NCBI RefSeq assembly: GCF_011250565.1 | Contig: NZ_JAANMS010000023.1 | Location: 1 to 63,333 of the forward strand | Direction of reading: 5' to 3' | Source of the DNA: Nocardioides sp. IC4_145 | GTDB lineage: Bacteria > Actinomycetota > Actinomycetes > Propionibacteriales > Nocardioidaceae | Length of the DNA: 63,333 nucleotides | Shown: in pieces, positions 33,607-40,887 of the stretch | Layout of the letters: each line of letters starts with the position of its first letter | Position numbering within the stretch: the stretch's first letter is position 1 | Program-made: the position numbers and the translations under genes | Notes under the pieces: model-generated | Database searches by the model: none | What the model saw: only the letters and a program-made list of their open reading frames with translations | What the model was told of the DNA's origin: nothing

Positions 33607-34155
33607 ATGACCAACAAGCTCCGCTACACCGTTCCCGGCATGAGCGAGTCCGACGCCGAGCGCGTCGTGGAGTTGCTCCAGGACCGGCTCAACGCCACCA
33701 ACGACCTGCACCTGACGCTGAAGCACATCCACTGGAACGTCGTGGGTCCGCACTTCATCGCCGTCCACGAGATGCTCGACCCGCAGGTCGACGCGGTCCG
33801 TGGCTTCGCCGACGAGCTGGCCGAGCGGATCGCGACCCTCGGCGGGTCCCCGTGCGGCACCCCCGGCAAGCTGGTGGAGAACCGGAACTGGGACGAGTAC
33901 AGCATCGGTCGTGCCACCACCCAGGAGCACCTGGGCGCGCTCGACCTCGTCTACGCGGGCGTCATCGAGGACTACCGCAAGGGCATCGAGGAGCTCGGCG
34001 AGCTCGACCCGGTGACCGAGGACATGTTCATCTCCCAGACCAACCAGATCGAGCTCTTCCACTGGTTCGTCCGCGCCCACCTCGAGGACAAGGGTGGCAA
34101 CCTCAGCACCGCCGGCGCCACCTCCGAGGCGGAGGCGGCCAGCGCCGCCGGCTGA
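33607..34155 (+). CDS. dps: Dps/ferritin-like DNA-protection protein
   Basis: 182 residues. The four-helix Dps core has the intersubunit ferroxidase residues in KHIHWNVVGPHFIAVHEMLDPQVDAVRGFADELAERI: His, then the second His, Asp and Glu in the DxxxDxxAER pattern. It oxidises iron with peroxide and stores it as a 12-mer, protecting DNA. The C-terminal tail is Ala/Glu-rich and ends in SAAG. No Lys-rich DNA-binding extension is obvious. The stop codon lies inside the first unit of a tandem repeat. A stress-type promoter precedes it and a stress-type sigma gene follows. Confidence 0.92.
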   Translation: MTNKLRYTVPGMSESDAERVVELLQDRLNATNDLHLTLKHIHWNVVGPHFIAVHEMLDPQVDAVRGFADELAERIATLGGSPCGTPGKLVENRNWDEYSIGRATTQEHLGALDLVYAGVIEDYRKGIEELGELDPVTEDMFISQTNQIELFHWFVRAHLEDKGGNLSTAGATSEAEAASAAG

Positions 34156-34256
34156 CGCAGCGCCGCCGGCTGACGCAGCGCCGCCGGCTGACGCAGCGCC
34201 GCCGGCTGACGCAGCGCAGCCGCAGCGTCACAGCACCCCAGCGTCACAGCACCCCA
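34141..34256. repeat. tandem repeats over and after the dps stop codon
   Basis: Four perfect 18-bp units, AGCGCCGCCGGCTGACGC, from 34141 to 34212; the first contains the dps TGA, and the period is a multiple of three. Two 16-bp units, GCGTCACAGCACCCCA, follow at 34225-34256. No gene lies between dps and the sigma gene (246 bp). Confidence 0.92.
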
Positions 34257-34401
34257 GCGACCGGGGCGAGGACCGAGAGGTCCGCGCCCCGGTCGTCGCA
34301 CGTCTGGACCGATCCACTCGAACAGGTAGCCGTGCCAGCGGCTCCGTGGGACGATGCGTGCGTTGGCTGGGGGGTCAGCCGATGACGGAGGACGGGTCGT
34401 G

Positions 34402-35256
34402 ATGACCGGAAGCGCGTGGACGTACGACGAGGGCGGACCGCTGGGCGCCGCCTCGACGCCGCCCTCGACGCCGCCCGCGCGGCCGTCGCCTCCGCATCCG
34501 CCGGTCATGACCGACAGCCGTCGGCGGATGGAGACCGCCCGGCTGCTGTCCCGGGCGCGCGCCAGCCAGGGGGAGCTCCGCACCCGCTACGAGGACGACG
34601 TCATCGCGCTCAACATGGGCGTCGCCTCCGACGTGGCGCGGCGTTACCACGGCCGCGGGATCCCCGACGAGGACGTCGACCAGGTCGCCTACCTCGGGCT
34701 CGTCAAGGCCGTGCGCGGCTTCGACCCGACCCTCGGCGACGACTTCCTCAGCTTCGCGGTGCCGACGCTGCGCGGGGAGATCCGCCGCTACTTCCGCGAC
34801 GCCGGCTGGACGGTCCGCCCGCCCCGGTCGGTGCAGGAGGTCCAGGCGCGGGTCACCGCCGCCGAGGGCGAGCTGACCCAGCGGCTGGGCCGCGCGCCGC
34901 GTCCGGCGGAGGTCGCCGCGCACCTCGACGTACCGCTCCAGCTGGTGCTGGACTCGCTCAACGCGACCGGCTGCTTCAGGCCGGTCTCCCTCGACGCGCC
35001 CGGGCTCGACGGGGAGGACGACCCGACCCGGTCGATGGGGGACCTCGACCCGGCCTTCGCCTCGGCCGAGGCGCGGCTGGCCCTGCGCCCGCTCATGGAG
35101 GAGCTGACCGAGCGGGAGCGACGGATCATCGAGCTGCGGTTCTTCGAGAACCGGACGCAGACCCAGATCGGCGCCGAGGTCGGCGTCACCCAGGAGCAGG
35201 TCTCCCGGCTGATCACCCAGATCCTCGCGCGGCTGCGCCGCAGCCTCGCTGCCTGA
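34402..35256 (+). CDS. SigB/SigF/SigG-family RNA polymerase sigma factor
   Basis: 284 residues. The ATG at 34402 has GGAGGA nine bases upstream. After a Pro-rich N-terminus (about 45 residues), region 2 is clear (VARRYHGRGIPDEDVDQVAYLGLVKAVRGFDP; FLSFAVPTLRGEIRRYFRD), then region 3 (TAAEGELTQRLGRAPRPAEVAAHL) and region 4 (ELTERERRIIELRFFENRTQTQIGAEVGVTQEQVSRL). This is the stress/sporulation-type sigma-70 group normally held by an anti-sigma kinase; no anti-sigma or anti-anti-sigma gene is adjacent. It may recognise the GGGTAC promoters before dps and the MFS gene. Confidence 0.92.
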   Translation: MTGSAWTYDEGGPLGAASTPPSTPPARPSPPHPPVMTDSRRRMETARLLSRARASQGELRTRYEDDVIALNMGVASDVARRYHGRGIPDEDVDQVAYLGLVKAVRGFDPTLGDDFLSFAVPTLRGEIRRYFRDAGWTVRPPRSVQEVQARVTAAEGELTQRLGRAPRPAEVAAHLDVPLQLVLDSLNATGCFRPVSLDAPGLDGEDDPTRSMGDLDPAFASAEARLALRPLMEELTERERRIIELRFFENRTQTQIGAEVGVTQEQVSRLITQILARLRRSLAA

Positions 35257-35280
35257 CGGCCACCCGGGACCGCCGGCACC

Positions 35281-35300
35281 GCCCGCCGACGTCGGCGGGC
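35281..35300. terminator. bidirectional terminator between sigma and WXG-type genes
   Basis: A perfect 20-bp palindrome, GCCCGCCGACGTCGGCGGGC, 24 bases after the sigma stop and 16 bases after the convergent gene's stop. Confidence 0.65.
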
Positions 35301-35316
35301 TCCGTCGCGCGCCCGG

Positions 35317-36561
35317 TCAGCTGAACCAGCCGCCCACGGTGTCGATGGCGCTGCCGACGCCGTCGGCGATCGCGTCACCGGTGTCGGCGAGCGCGTCGAG
35401 GCCCTCCTCGAAGGCCTCGCCGACGTCGGGGCCGTTCTCGAACAGCGAGTCGATCGCGCCGTCGGCGAAGATCGACACGCCGGCGCCGACGACGGCACCC
35501 ACGGCCGCACCGACGGCGGTGCCGGCCACGGGCACGACCGACCCGACCGCAGCACCCACGGCGGCGCCCGCGCCGACGCCCGCGAGGAGGGAGCCGCCCT
35601 GCGAGACCGCGATCTGGGTGGCGCTCTCGCCCTCCTGGTAGTCGTTGTAGATGCCGAGGCCCAGACCGAGCGGGCCGAGGATCTTGCCCGCCCGTCCGAG
35701 GTAGCGCGACGCGCGTCCCTCGTCGAGGCCGTCGGCGCGCCGGAGCAGGTCCTCGGCCTCGTCCAGCTTGCCCTGGATCGCCAGCCGGTCCGCCTCGAGC
35801 CGGGCCTCGTCGAGGGTGCGGAAGAAGAACCACTTGCGCTTCATGTAGCGGTCCGGGTTCGCCTGGAGGTCGCGGATGGCGCGCTCGGCCTCGCCGAGGA
35901 GGTCGCGGGCACGCGCGTGCAGGGCCGACTGGTTGCGCGCGATGTTGACGCCGATCACGCCGGCGGCGAGGTCGCCGAGGACGTCACCCATGGTGACGAT
36001 CCACGACGCGTGCTGGCCGACCGTGTACTCGTCCTGGAGCTCCCGGCACGCCGTGGCGTACTTCCGGTCGATGCGGCCCGCCTCGCTCGAGGCGTGGTTG
36101 TACGCGCGGATCAGGTCCTGGTGCGCGTCGTACGCCGCCACGGCGCGGTTGTGGGCGGCGACCTCGGTCTCGGTGCCGGTGAACCCGTCCGGCGGGCGGG
36201 CCGGGCCGGGGCCCGGGTCGGCGATGACGAACCCGCTGACCGACAGGCCGGCCGCCCGCGCGTCGGCGCGGACGGTGGCCATGTCGGACTGGCAGGTCCG
36301 CAGCTTCTCGGCGAAGTCCCCGAGGTCGTCGGCCATCTTCTTCGTGGCGGTCTCGAGATCGTCGGTGGTGTCGCGCCCGGTGCGCACCGCCGTCGCGAAC
36401 TGGTCGCCCGCGAGGCTGTCCCACGACGACTCGGCGTCCCGGCGGGCGTCGTTGAGGCGGTCGGAGGCGTCGGACAGTGCCGTCGCGAGCTGGTCGCGCA
36501 ACCAGGTCTCGGCGGACTCGATCGACGCCGGCGAGCCCTGGATCTCCGTGTCGACGCTCAC
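35317..36561 (-). CDS. WXG-like protein with C-terminal glycine-zipper segment
   Basis: 414 residues. Residues 1-110 are helical with SSWDSLAGDQF in the position of a WXG turn, resembling ESX/LXG-type N-domains. The middle is alpha-helical and Arg/Glu-rich (HARARDLLGEAERAIRDLQ). Residues about 335-385 form a glycine zipper (GAGAAVGAAVGSVV, AGTAVGAAVGAVVGAGV) able to insert in membranes, as in some pore-forming effectors. No signal peptide. The GTG at 36561 overlaps the EspC-like gene (GTGA). A type VII-linked toxin or surface protein is my best guess; no secretion machinery or immunity gene is evident here. Confidence 0.7.
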   Translation of the reverse strand: MSVDTEIQGSPASIESAETWLRDQLATALSDASDRLNDARRDAESSWDSLAGDQFATAVRTGRDTTDDLETATKKMADDLGDFAEKLRTCQSDMATVRADARAAGLSVSGFVIADPGPGPARPPDGFTGTETEVAAHNRAVAAYDAHQDLIRAYNHASSEAGRIDRKYATACRELQDEYTVGQHASWIVTMGDVLGDLAAGVIGVNIARNQSALHARARDLLGEAERAIRDLQANPDRYMKRKWFFFRTLDEARLEADRLAIQGKLDEAEDLLRRADGLDEGRASRYLGRAGKILGPLGLGLGIYNDYQEGESATQIAVSQGGSLLAGVGAGAAVGAAVGSVVPVAGTAVGAAVGAVVGAGVSIFADGAIDSLFENGPDVGEAFEEGLDALADTGDAIADGVGSAIDTVGGWFS

Positions 36562-36851
36562 GGCGTCATCACCTCGCGGATCTCGGCCAGGCCGAGCGCG
36601 GAGTCCTCGTCGACGGTGCGGTAGTAGGTGCGGCACTGACGGACCAGCTCGGCGGCCGAGGTCAGCGAGGTCGAGACCTCGCCGGCGCTGTCGGTGACCT
36701 GGGCGATCATGCTCGCGATCACGCCGGTCATGGGGCCGGCGTCGATGCCGCTCGGCACGCTGTCGGCCAGGTCCTCCAGGCCCGACGCCCCGTTGTCCAG
36801 GGCGGTCGCGATCCTGCCCAGCGCGGCGAGGTCGACGTAGACGTCGCTCAT
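36558..36851 (-). CDS. WXG100/EspC-like small helical protein
   Basis: 97 residues, almost entirely helical: VDLAALGRIATALDNGASGLEDLADSV, then a loop PSGIDAGPM and a second long helix ASMIAQVTDSAGEVSTSLTSAAELVRQCRTYYRTVDEDSA. The size and two-helix hairpin with a C-terminal YxxxD/E-like element (YRTVDED) resemble ESX-secreted partners of the EspC/DUF2580 kind. It overlaps both neighbours by four bases, so it is made together with the larger WXG-like protein and may form a heterodimer or chaperone pair with it. Family assignment is by pattern only. Confidence 0.7.
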   Translation of the reverse strand: MSDVYVDLAALGRIATALDNGASGLEDLADSVPSGIDAGPMTGVIASMIAQVTDSAGEVSTSLTSAAELVRQCRTYYRTVDEDSALGLAEIREVMTP

Positions 36852-37201
36852 GCCGGCGCCCCGCTCCCGTTCACCCGGTCCGCCCCCAGCCCGGCGTCCC
36901 CAGCGGTCCCGGCGTCCTCGCGCAGCCCCGGGTCCACGTCGACGAAGAGCAGGTCGTAGGGCGTGGCGTCGTGGATGCGCTGGAGCGCCGCCCCGTCGCA
37001 GAGCACCCACGAGCTGTCGGGCAGGTAGTGGTCGTGCAGGCGGTCGAGCGCGGAGTAGGTGTAGAGGGCGGTGCGCCCGTCGGCCACCTGGTGGAGCACG
37101 ACCCGGCGGGCGGTGGGCTCGGGGTCGTCGGTCGTCGGCACGTAGACGACCGGCGGCAGCGTCGGACGCGACGGCTGCTCGTCGGCGGGTGTCGTGGTCA
37201 T
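36848..37201 (-). CDS. SseB/SAV_915-like small protein
   Basis: 117 residues. The core PPVVYVPTTDD, then LHQVADGRTALYTYSALDRLHDHYLPDSSWVLCDGAALQRI and YDLLFVDVDPGL, has the SseB N-domain order (value from user-like strand, TxxALxxFTSxxxL, helix, hydrophobic strand with acidic end). The C-terminal 20 residues are Gly/Ala/Asp-rich. It is first in a three-gene overlapping operon with the EspC-like and WXG-like genes; SseB-like proteins often accompany ESX-type loci (recollection). Function unknown. Confidence 0.6.
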   Translation of the reverse strand: MTTTPADEQPSRPTLPPVVYVPTTDDPEPTARRVVLHQVADGRTALYTYSALDRLHDHYLPDSSWVLCDGAALQRIHDATPYDLLFVDVDPGLREDAGTAGDAGLGADRVNGSGAPA

Positions 37202-37267
37202 GCCCGGCAGTCTGACCGGCTGCGCCGCCGCGAAAACCCCGGGACGTCGACGAGTGTCGGCAGCGGG

Positions 37268-38077
37268 TCAGCGCGTGGTGCGCCGCCGCCCCGGCTCGAG
37301 GCCGAGCTCGTCGCGCACCCACGCCGCGAGGTCCGCGGGGTCGTGACCGACGTCCGCGCAGCGGAGCTCGATCCGCCCGGTCCCGGTCCCGGCGCCGGTG
37401 CCCTCGGCCGGCCGCGCGCGACGGTCCGGACCGCGCCACCAGCGCGGGCACAGCGTCCGCTGGACCGGTCCGTCGACCCGCAGCAGGACGTAGCTCGTGC
37501 CGCTGATCGGTCGCACCTCGCTGACCTGGTCCCGGCCGACGCGCTCGCGGCCCCACGGGGCGTGGTGCACGACGTGGTCCGCGGTCAGCCACAGGGCCTC
37601 GACCCGCCGGCGTCCGGTGATCGCCAGCAGGGCGCGCACGCCGAACCAGGCACCGACCAGGCCGATCGGCACCGACCACAGCGCCCACTCCCCGCCGGCG
37701 GCCAGGCCGACCCCGACGAGCGCGCAGCCCAGCACCAGCAGCCCCGCGTCGAGCGCGACGGCGTACCACCACTCCGCCGGGCGGGCCCGGACGCCCACCG
37801 CCTGCTCGCCGTCGACGGTGCCGGCGCCGACGGCCGGGAGCCGGTCGGTCAGCGCCGTGGCGATCGCGAGCCCGAGGGTCAGCAGACCGGCGTACGCCGT
37901 GTAGCCGACCAGCAGCATGACCGCGGTGACGTCGCGCGGGACGGCCGCCAGGACACCGACGACCGCGCCGGCCGCGAGCAGGGCGAGGACCAGGTTGCCC
38001 GCGACCGCACCCCACTTCTCCCGGCCGTCGAACCGGCGGAGCGGGGGACCGGCCGTCGCGGCGCCGCGGGCGGTCAT
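37268..38077 (-). CDS. membrane protein with four helices and a PH-like C-domain
   Basis: 269 residues. Hydrophobic helices at about 25-45, 52-75, 100-122 and 127-145 precede a soluble part with VEALWLTADHVVHHAPWGRERVGRDQVSEV and SYVLLRVDGPVQRTLCPRW, which reads like a bacterial PH or DUF fold. The last third is Arg/Gly/Thr-rich, then a helical end (PADLAAWVRDELGLEPG). The ATG at 38077 shares one base with the stop of the enoyl-CoA hydratase gene (TGATG). No named family recognised. Confidence 0.65.
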   Translation of the reverse strand: MTARGAATAGPPLRRFDGREKWGAVAGNLVLALLAAGAVVGVLAAVPRDVTAVMLLVGYTAYAGLLTLGLAIATALTDRLPAVGAGTVDGEQAVGVRARPAEWWYAVALDAGLLVLGCALVGVGLAAGGEWALWSVPIGLVGAWFGVRALLAITGRRRVEALWLTADHVVHHAPWGRERVGRDQVSEVRPISGTSYVLLRVDGPVQRTLCPRWWRGPDRRARPAEGTGAGTGTGRIELRCADVGHDPADLAAWVRDELGLEPGRRRTTR

Positions 38078-38946
38078 CAGAAGACCGGCGGGAGGTCCGA
38101 GGCGCGGCCGGTGAACTCCGGCGCGCGCTTGTCGCGGAAGGCGGCCACGCCCTCCTTGCCGTCGCCGAGGGAGGTCCAGTACATCGCCAGCGAGTCGTTG
38201 AGGTGCGCCTCGAGCGGGTCGGCCGCGGCCGCGCCGCGGTGCAGCAGCTGCTTGGCGAGCGCGAGCGCGACGGGGGAGCGGCCGTCGACGAACGAGCGCG
38301 CCAACTCCTGCGCGGCCGGGAGCAGCTCGTCGGGCTCGTGCACGGAGCGCAGCAGCCTGCCGGCGAGCGCCTGGTCGGCGGTGAGGATGTCCGCGGAGTA
38401 GACCCACTCGAGCGCCTGCTGGATGCCGACGATGCGGGGCAGGAAGTACGACGACGCCGCCTCCGGCACGATCCCGAGCCGGCCGAAGACGAAGCCGATG
38501 CGCGCCTTCGACGAGGCCAGCCGCAGGTCCATCGCGAGCGTCATGGTCGCGCCGATGCCGACGGCCGGCCCGTTGATGGCGGCGATGACCGGCTTGGGCA
38601 GCGCGTGGATCGCCAGCGTGACCTTGCCGCCGGTGTCACGGACGCCGTCGTCGTACGGCGCCTGGTCGTACGCCGCGCGGAACTCAGCCGGGTCCGGACG
38701 CAGCGACTCGTCGAGCCCGAACACGTTGCCGTCGGCGGAGAGGTCCATGCCGGCGCAGAACGCGCGGCCGGCCCCGGTGACGACCACCGCCCGCACGTCG
38801 TCGGAGGCCGCGTCGGTGCGGAAGACCTGCTCGAGCTCGCGGGCCATCGTCACGCTGAACGCGTTGAGCTGTTCGGGCCGGTGCAGGGTGAGCGTCGCGA
38901 CGCCGTGGTCGTCGACGTCCCACAGGAGGGTCTCGTAGGAGGTCAT
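38077..38946 (-). CDS. enoyl-CoA hydratase/isomerase family protein
   Basis: 289 residues, crotonase fold. LTLHRPEQLNAFSVTMARELEQ is the N-terminal signature; oxyanion-hole regions are AFCAGMDLSADG near 66 and AAINGPAVGIGATMTLAMDLRLAS near 125. A Glu in GRLGIVPEAASSYFLPRIVG sits where hydratases have the second catalytic Glu, while the first position reads Gly/Ile-rich, so isomerase or another activity is possible. The C-terminal helical end is FRDKRAPEFTGR, typical of the family (FxxKRxPxFxGR). It is coupled at both ends: ATGA with the LCP gene and TGATG with the membrane protein. Confidence 0.9.
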   Translation of the reverse strand: MTSYETLLWDVDDHGVATLTLHRPEQLNAFSVTMARELEQVFRTDAASDDVRAVVVTGAGRAFCAGMDLSADGNVFGLDESLRPDPAEFRAAYDQAPYDDGVRDTGGKVTLAIHALPKPVIAAINGPAVGIGATMTLAMDLRLASSKARIGFVFGRLGIVPEAASSYFLPRIVGIQQALEWVYSADILTADQALAGRLLRSVHEPDELLPAAQELARSFVDGRSPVALALAKQLLHRGAAAADPLEAHLNDSLAMYWTSLGDGKEGVAAFRDKRAPEFTGRASDLPPVF

Positions 38947-40190
38947 CCGGTCACTTCCTTCGGCAGGCCCGTCGGCGTGCACAGCCCGCGCGGGATCGAG
39001 TCGGTGTCGTCCTCGATGATGGCGTCGAACATCTGCTGCGACCGCTCCGGGTCCCAGTTCACCGCGAGGTCGCTGATCGGGACGCCGCAGGTCAGCCCGG
39101 ACTCGCCGTTGACCCGCGTCATCGCCATCGCCCACAGGCCGGCGCGGACCGGGCCGGTGCCCTCGCCGAAGGCGAAGAAGCCCGGCACGGACTGGTTGAG
39201 GTCCCAGTAGCGGAACGGGTTGAGCACCGTCCACGGCGAGACGACCTTCTTGCCGACCGCGGAGACGACCTCGCGCTGCGCCTGCGCGCGCTGGGTGTCG
39301 CCGAAGCGGGCGTAGGTCTTGCGGGAGCGGGCGTAGCCGAGCGCGGTCGCGCCGTCGGCCTCCTGGCAACCGGCCTCGATGTCGAGCTTCGCCTGCGGGT
39401 CCTTCATCGCGTTCTCGGGGCAGATCTCGATGCCGCCGACCGCGTCGACGACGCCGGCGAGGCCGCCCATGCCGATCTCGACGTAGTCGTCGACCCGGAT
39501 GCCGGTCTCGTTCTCGATCGTTCGCACCAGCAGCTTCGGGCCGCCGAAGGCGTACGCGGCGTTGACCTTGGTCGTGCCATGACCCGGCACCTCGACGATC
39601 GAGTCGCGCGGGATCGACATCAGCAGGTTCGGCCCCGAGCCGGTGTGCAGCAGCATGATCGTGTCGGTGCGCTGACCTTGCGCGCCGCCCGTGCCGAGCC
39701 GCTTGCGCTCCTCCGGCGACAGGTCGCCGCGCGAGTCGCTGCCGACGAGGAGGTACGTCGTGCCCGGCTGGTCGCCCGGACGGTCGCCGTCGGGCTCGAA
39801 GTCGACTTTGTCGACGTCGTTCCACGCCAGCACCGGCACGACGACCAAGTAGGCGATCCACGCCAGCAGCAGGAGGAACACCCACCGGACCCGCGGCCGC
39901 GGGAACCGGAAGCGGCGTCGGCCGCGTCCCTGCGTGGGCGGCGGCGTGCTGGGCGTCGGGGCCGGCGTCGGGGCGGGCCGCTGCTGCCCGCGGGCCGACG
40001 CCGACTGCGCGGGCTGGGCCGGCTGGGCGGGCCGGCCCGGCGCGGCGCGCGAGCGGCCGCCGTCGCGGGGCTGGACCGGCATGACCCGGGTCTCCTCCGG
40101 CCCCGGCTCGCGCGGGGGCTTCTTGCCGTAGAGCCAGCCGAACTCCTGGGACCCGTCCTCGGGACCGCCGTTCCGGGGACGATCTGCCAT
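38943..40190 (-). CDS. LytR-CpsA-Psr (LCP) family protein
   Basis: 415 residues. A cytoplasmic N-terminus of about 100 residues is very rich in Pro, Ala and Gln (possible phospho- or partner-binding tail). One membrane helix follows (VFLLLLAWIAYLVVVPVLAW, about 103-122), then the LCP domain: YLLVGSDSRGD, RTDTIMLLHTGSG, LLMSIPRDSIVEVPG, TKVNAAYAFGGPKLL, and ALGYARSRKTYARFGDTQRAQAQ. The conserved Asp/Arg residues are present. LCP enzymes transfer lipid-linked glycopolymers to peptidoglycan. Start ATG 40190. A second LCP protein is at 40888. Confidence 0.93.
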   Translation of the reverse strand: MADRPRNGGPEDGSQEFGWLYGKKPPREPGPEETRVMPVQPRDGGRSRAAPGRPAQPAQPAQSASARGQQRPAPTPAPTPSTPPPTQGRGRRRFRFPRPRVRWVFLLLLAWIAYLVVVPVLAWNDVDKVDFEPDGDRPGDQPGTTYLLVGSDSRGDLSPEERKRLGTGGAQGQRTDTIMLLHTGSGPNLLMSIPRDSIVEVPGHGTTKVNAAYAFGGPKLLVRTIENETGIRVDDYVEIGMGGLAGVVDAVGGIEICPENAMKDPQAKLDIEAGCQEADGATALGYARSRKTYARFGDTQRAQAQREVVSAVGKKVVSPWTVLNPFRYWDLNQSVPGFFAFGEGTGPVRAGLWAMAMTRVNGESGLTCGVPISDLAVNWDPERSQQMFDAIIEDDTDSIPRGLCTPTGLPKEVTG

Positions 40191-40201
40191 GGGCGGGACG
40201 C

Positions 40202-40207
40202 TACCGT
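40202..40207 (+). promoter_or_regulatory. -10 element, thioesterase gene (leaderless type)
   Basis: TACCGT is followed by six bases and the ATG at 40214, in the 23-bp gap to the divergent LCP gene. Confidence 0.4.
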
Positions 40208-40213
40208 GCGGCC

Positions 40214-40750
40214 ATGGCCGAGAGCGTGCACCCGAGCCGCGCCGAGGAACCGCCGCGGCCGGAGCCGCTGCCCCCGTCGTACACCCGGGTCTCGCTCGGC
40301 CAGGTCGTCACCAGCCGCGAGGCCAACCTGCTCGGCAACATCCACGGCGGCGAGATCGTCAAGCTCGCCGACTCCGCGGCGGGCATCGTCGCGCAACGGC
40401 ACAGCGGCGGCCCGGCCGTCACGGCGGCGCTCGACGAGGTGACCTTCCTCCAGCCGGTGCACGTCGGCGACATCGTCCGCACCTACGCGCAGGTCAACTG
40501 GGCCGGCCGCTCCTCGATGGAGGTCGGCGTCCGCATCGAGGCCCAGCCCTGGGACGACCCGACCGTGAGCTCGGTGCACGTCGCCTCGGCGTACTTCGTC
40601 TTCGTCGCGATCACGCCCGAGGGCCGGTCCCGGCCGATCCCGCCGCTGCGGCCCGAGACGCCGGACGAGGTGCGCCGCCAGCGCGAGGCCGAGATCCGGC
40701 GCGCCCACCGCCTGGCCCGCCGCGAGGAGATCGAGTCCGGACGGCGCTGA
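40214..40750 (+). CDS. acyl-CoA thioesterase (hotdog fold, YciA/BACH-like)
   Basis: 178 residues. The hotdog signature is REANLLGNIHGGEIVKLADSAAGIVAQRHSGGPAVTAALDEVTFLQPVHVGDIV, with the Asn and Asp that mark acyl-CoA thioesterase active sites (GNxHGGxxxxxxD). VNWAGRSSMEVGVRIEAQPW and AYFVFVAI strands follow. The C-terminal 35 residues form a highly charged helix (RRQREAEIRRAHRLARREEIESGRR), as in related hexameric enzymes. It hydrolyses acyl-CoA to free acid and CoA. Divergent from the LCP gene. Confidence 0.9.
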   Translation: MAESVHPSRAEEPPRPEPLPPSYTRVSLGQVVTSREANLLGNIHGGEIVKLADSAAGIVAQRHSGGPAVTAALDEVTFLQPVHVGDIVRTYAQVNWAGRSSMEVGVRIEAQPWDDPTVSSVHVASAYFVFVAITPEGRSRPIPPLRPETPDEVRRQREAEIRRAHRLARREEIESGRR

Positions 40751-40887
40751 CCGGCGTCACACCTCCTGCTGGACGGTCCCGGCGCGTCGCACCCGGCTGT
40801 GACGGCTGTGACTGGTGATACTGACGGGGCAGCACTGACCTTCCCCTTCAGTACTCACGGCAGTACCCAGCAGAAAGAGGCACCTCG

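Noticed and set aside
36477..36959. Plus-strand frame inside the WXG-like operon
   Set aside because: It is antisense to three well-supported overlapping genes and shows only shadow composition.
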